Assembly (NCBI RefSeq): GCF_001544295.1
Contig: NZ_BCQF01000006.1
Location: 1-64,000 of the forward strand
DNA: 64,000 nucleotides
Reading direction: 5' to 3'
Source of the DNA: Enterococcus pseudoavium NBRC 100491
Lineage (GTDB): Bacteria > Bacillota > Bacilli > Lactobacillales > Enterococcaceae
Of this stretch, positions 61,763-64,000 are shown one piece after another. The notes beneath the pieces were generated by a model. It saw only the letters and a list, made by a program, of their open reading frames with translations. It did no database searches and was not told the origin of the DNA. The number at the start of each line of letters is the position of its first letter. The first letter of the stretch is position 1. Position numbers and translations under genes: made by a program.

Positions 61763-62449
61763 TTATTGATGATCCTCATCATATTCTTTTTTTCGATATT
61801 TTTCCATTTTTTTACTGAACAGCGCTCCATTTGATGGCGGGGTATAAGTAATCGCGTTCGCTCCTGCATCAATTGTTGCTTCAATTGTCTCGTCATCTGG
61901 ACCACCAGTAGCAATAATCGGCAATTCTGGATAACGTTCCCGGAAGTATTTGACCGTTTCCACGGTGTCTTTTCCCGCACTGATGTTAATGATCGCAACA
62001 CCGGCGGCCAACTTTTCTTCGATTTTAGAATATTTTGATGTAACGGTCGCAATGACCGGTATATCCACGACATCATAAACTGCTTGGATCGTTTCTACGG
62101 GAGTGGGACCATTTACCACAACCGCCAAACTGCCTTGAGCTTCCGCAAACATTCCCATATAAGCTGAACGCTTTCCGTTCGTTAATCCTCCAGCTACCCC
62201 AGAGAACACCGGAATATCTGCCGCTTCAATGATACTTTTAGTAATCGCTGGATGTGGCGTGAAAGGATAGACTGCAATTACTGCATCGGCATCAGTATTT
62301 CGAATAATCGCAATATCGGTAGTAAAGATTATCGAACGAAATTTTTTTCCAAAAATAACGATACCTGAAGCTTTTTTGATTACTTTAGGAACCCGCACGA
62401 TATCTTGTCGCAGTTCTGTCATAATTTCGGGTATATTGTTTTCTACCAT
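61763..62449 (-). CDS. TIM-barrel phosphate-binding-type protein, unknown substrate
   Basis: A 228-residue beta/alpha-barrel protein: VIAVYPFTPHPAITKSIIEAADIPVFSGVAGG near 65-95, VDIPVIATVTSK near 125, AGVAIINISAGKDT near 150 and LPIIATGGPDDETIEATIDAGANAITY near 175-200, which looks like a phosphate-binding loop of the ThiG/NanE/IGPS style. Databases often name such proteins hydrolase. Reaction not known. A single gene closed by a terminator. Confidence 0.65.
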   Translation of the reverse strand: MVENNIPEIMTELRQDIVRVPKVIKKASGIVIFGKKFRSIIFTTDIAIIRNTDADAVIAVYPFTPHPAITKSIIEAADIPVFSGVAGGLTNGKRSAYMGMFAEAQGSLAVVVNGPTPVETIQAVYDVVDIPVIATVTSKYSKIEEKLAAGVAIINISAGKDTVETVKYFRERYPELPIIATGGPDDETIEATIDAGANAITYTPPSNGALFSKKMEKYRKKEYDEDHQ

Positions 62450-62489
62450 TTAATCATCTCCCTTAATAAAATCATCTAAGTTAATTTTA

Positions 62490-63104
62490 CTATGAGTGAT
62501 CGTATTGCTCCAGATTATACGTTTCAATCACAGCGATAATCTTATTCGCATAATCAGGATCGGTAGCATATCCCGCCGTTTGCAGTGCTTGAGCTGCTTG
62601 ACGATAATCAGTTGCAGTCAAGACCCCCACATACAACTGTGGGTTCCAATTGGTCCCATTTACAAACAACATAGTGTGATCGTCCAAGGATTCTTCCCAA
62701 GAACCATAAACCTTGAAATCACCTTTGATGGTCACCCACTGTTCGTTGATATATTCTTTCGTTTCAAGACTGATTTTTGCTTGGCCTCCGGATGCTTTGA
62801 TGCCGAAAAGATTTTTGTATTGACTAGCTAACTGGGATTGTCCCCAATTTGATTCTAGGATTGCCTGACCTAAAATAATACTCGGTAAGACACCATAACC
62901 CTGCTGCAATTCTTTTGCGTGAGGAGCCAGCTGATCAATAAAGGCCTGATGAGACAGTGTCTCAGTAGTCTCCTCTTTTTCAACTCCAAAATCCGATAGT
63001 GTATGTAAAGAAAAAACGAAAGCGACCCCAATCACTAAGATCCCAGCAAAAATAAGCGGGATCGAAGTTTGAGACTTCCGTTTTTTATAAGTTTTCTTAG
63101 GCAT
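62490..63104 (-). CDS. membrane-anchored GH73 glucosaminidase
   Basis: A 204-residue protein: basic N-terminus (KKTYKKRKS), a membrane helix (about 16-36), and a GH73 domain with GVLPSIILGQAILESNWGQSQLA near 70-92 (catalytic Glu in ILESNWG), NLFGIKA and YASPDYANKII-type end (TDPDYANKIIAVI). It cuts peptidoglycan glycan strands. It follows the D,D-carboxypeptidase gene by nine bases. Confidence 0.92.
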   Translation of the reverse strand: MPKKTYKKRKSQTSIPLIFAGILVIGVAFVFSLHTLSDFGVEKEETTETLSHQAFIDQLAPHAKELQQGYGVLPSIILGQAILESNWGQSQLASQYKNLFGIKASGGQAKISLETKEYINEQWVTIKGDFKVYGSWEESLDDHTMLFVNGTNWNPQLYVGVLTATDYRQAAQALQTAGYATDPDYANKIIAVIETYNLEQYDHS

Positions 63105-63113
63105 GGTGCCTCC

Positions 63114-63914
63114 TTACTTAGCTGACAATTGTTTCAAGAATTCTTCGAGCGTTAATTCATGTTTGGTAATATACTCGGCATTCGCTTTGCCAACGTACCG
63201 AATATGCCATGGTTCGTAAGTAATTCCGGTAATGTCTTGGCGATCTTTAGGATAGCGAATGATAAAACCGTATTTTGGGGCGTTTTCAGCGATCCATTGA
63301 GCACCCGGCTGATCACCGTAGGCAGCGTCTAATACTTGAGTTGAGTACGAATTGTACCAATCCTGATCCACGATATCAACAGCCAGTCCCGTGTGATGCT
63401 CACTATAACCTGGCTCAGTGATTGTTTCTTTAGTCTTAGCGATTGCCTCTTCTTCCGTCATTCCATTTCCATTCATCAATCCGCTGACGTTCGTATCGAA
63501 TACCTCATTTTGTGATTCAACGGAACGAAAAGCTGAAATGATTACTAACGGAAAACCCGCTTTTGTAGCAGCTTCCGAAAAGGCTTCATAGTCTTGGGCG
63601 ATTCGGCTATCAACCTGATGACTATTATCAGACAAGGTCGTTAATTGGCTCTCAGTAACTTCTTTTTCTATCTCATTTTTAGGTCCGACTAAGACAAGAT
63701 TCCAATCACTTGTCTTAGCATCAGGTAAAGCCTTTTGGACCGCAGTTTGTTTTTTAGTAGCCGCCTTTTTTTCAAAGGAATAAGTCGTCGCAGTCGTCTT
63801 TTTAGCCCCTGATTCCACAGGAGAGCTATAAAAAAGCGAATACGCCGTCATTCCGAACATAATAATCACCGAAAGTAGTCCGACTGTTCTTTTCAATTTA
63901 AAAAATCCTCTCAT
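63114..63914 (-). CDS. VanY-family D-alanyl-D-alanine carboxypeptidase
   Basis: A 266-residue M15B peptidase: N-terminal membrane helix (about 10-30), then SAFRSVESQNEVF near 128, GYSEHHTGLAVDI near 172 with the zinc ligands His and Asp, and ITYEPWHIRYVG near 232 with the catalytic Glu and third His. It trims D-Ala from peptidoglycan stems. No other van genes are present, so this is a housekeeping form, not a resistance cluster. ATG overlaps the upstream stop. Confidence 0.92.
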   Translation of the reverse strand: MRGFFKLKRTVGLLSVIIMFGMTAYSLFYSSPVESGAKKTTATTYSFEKKAATKKQTAVQKALPDAKTSDWNLVLVGPKNEIEKEVTESQLTTLSDNSHQVDSRIAQDYEAFSEAATKAGFPLVIISAFRSVESQNEVFDTNVSGLMNGNGMTEEEAIAKTKETITEPGYSEHHTGLAVDIVDQDWYNSYSTQVLDAAYGDQPGAQWIAENAPKYGFIIRYPKDRQDITGITYEPWHIRYVGKANAEYITKHELTLEEFLKQLSAK

Positions 63915-64000
63915 TAATCGTCTAATGACGTATAGGTTTCCGTTAAGTTCTCATTGACCCAATCCAACAATGCCGTCTTTTTGTGGGTACTAGCAATTTG
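63914..64000 (-). CDS. 3' end of a gene cut by the window edge
   Basis: The last 28 codons of an open frame that enters from the right, ending HKKTALLDWVNENLTETYTSLDD. Its TAA overlaps the ATG of the carboxypeptidase gene, which marks it as a real coupled gene. Too short to identify. Confidence 0.6.
   Translation of the reverse strand, partial: QIASTHKKTALLDWVNENLTETYTSLDD

Noticed and set aside
63114-63914. Vancomycin resistance locus, suggested by the VanY-type peptidase
   Set aside because: No vanS/R, vanH, ligase or vanX nearby; the gene sits with a GH73 wall hydrolase.
1-64000. CRISPR arrays, insertion sequences, prophage or integrative element boundaries
   Set aside because: I saw no regularly spaced repeats, transposase, integrase, phage genes or tRNA-associated direct repeats.

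Overview
The window is low-GC Gram-positive chromosome, most likely Enterococcus. Supporting signs are strong AGGAGG ribosome sites, sigma-A promoters, lipoprotein signal peptides, a methionine T-box, a folB-folK-folE-rdgB-folP operon, GH73 and VanY-type wall enzymes, and closely packed genes with U-tract hairpin terminators. I cannot fix the species. I see no rRNA, tRNA, CRISPR array, insertion sequence or prophage.

Layout. (1) 1-4.1 kb: two small membrane proteins, then an XRE regulator / PLDc_N / ABC-2 transporter operon. (2) 4.2-15.0 kb: a 13-gene leftward operon. It holds a secreted YnjE-like rhodanese, a small membrane protein, a ferredoxin-like protein plus a CCG-domain protein, a YnjB-type ABC importer, two glycosyltransferases of the TIGR04282/TIGR04283 families, a kinase-like phosphotransferase, a nucleoside hydrolase and a TVP38 membrane protein. 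Its leader of about 290 nt carries a promoter with an internal palindrome, a seven-codon ORF behind a strong Shine-Dalgarno, and a terminator-like hairpin. The product or substrate is unknown. (3) 15.3-31.2 kb: mostly housekeeping: an orphan TIR-like protein, GNAT, Crp/Fnr regulator, msrA-metQ behind a T-box, recQ, the folate operon, a DUF6323/DUF6179 pair, lepA, an Eis-type acetyltransferase, a nucleoside deoxyribosyltransferase and a YjdF-like membrane protein. (4) 31.3-46.3 kb: a complete-looking 1,2-propanediol utilisation microcompartment operon (pduA-B-C-D-E-G-H-K-J-L-eutJ-M-N-O-O'-P-Q-F-kinase), with pocR divergent from it at 46.5-47.6 kb. (5) 47.6-60.0 kb: a cobalamin acquisition operon under a B12 riboswitch, preceded by pduV-pduU. 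(6) 60.3-64.0 kb: a flavin-type oxidase, a HAD phosphatase, a TIM-barrel protein and two cell-wall hydrolases.

How regions 4 and 5 work together. The diol dehydratase PduCDE needs adenosylcobalamin, and I see no cobalamin biosynthesis genes, so the cell depends on imported corrinoid. The cobalamin operon encodes a giant cell-surface protein of about 1650 residues. It carries the two domain types of mammalian transcobalamin/intrinsic factor: a DUF4430 beta domain and two alpha/alpha-toroid domains. Two DUF4430 lipoproteins and a dedicated ECF transporter (T, fused A-A', S) follow. A second B12 riboswitch begins almost directly after the last gene and points into pocR in antisense, as in the Listeria AspocR arrangement. 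The proposed logic is: low B12 gives scavenging plus antisense repression of pocR; B12 together with propanediol gives PocR and the microcompartment.

The best candidates for undescribed biology are the transcobalamin-like surface system with its tandem-riboswitch circuit, and the YnjB/YnjE/TIGR04282-TIGR04283 operon with its structured leader.
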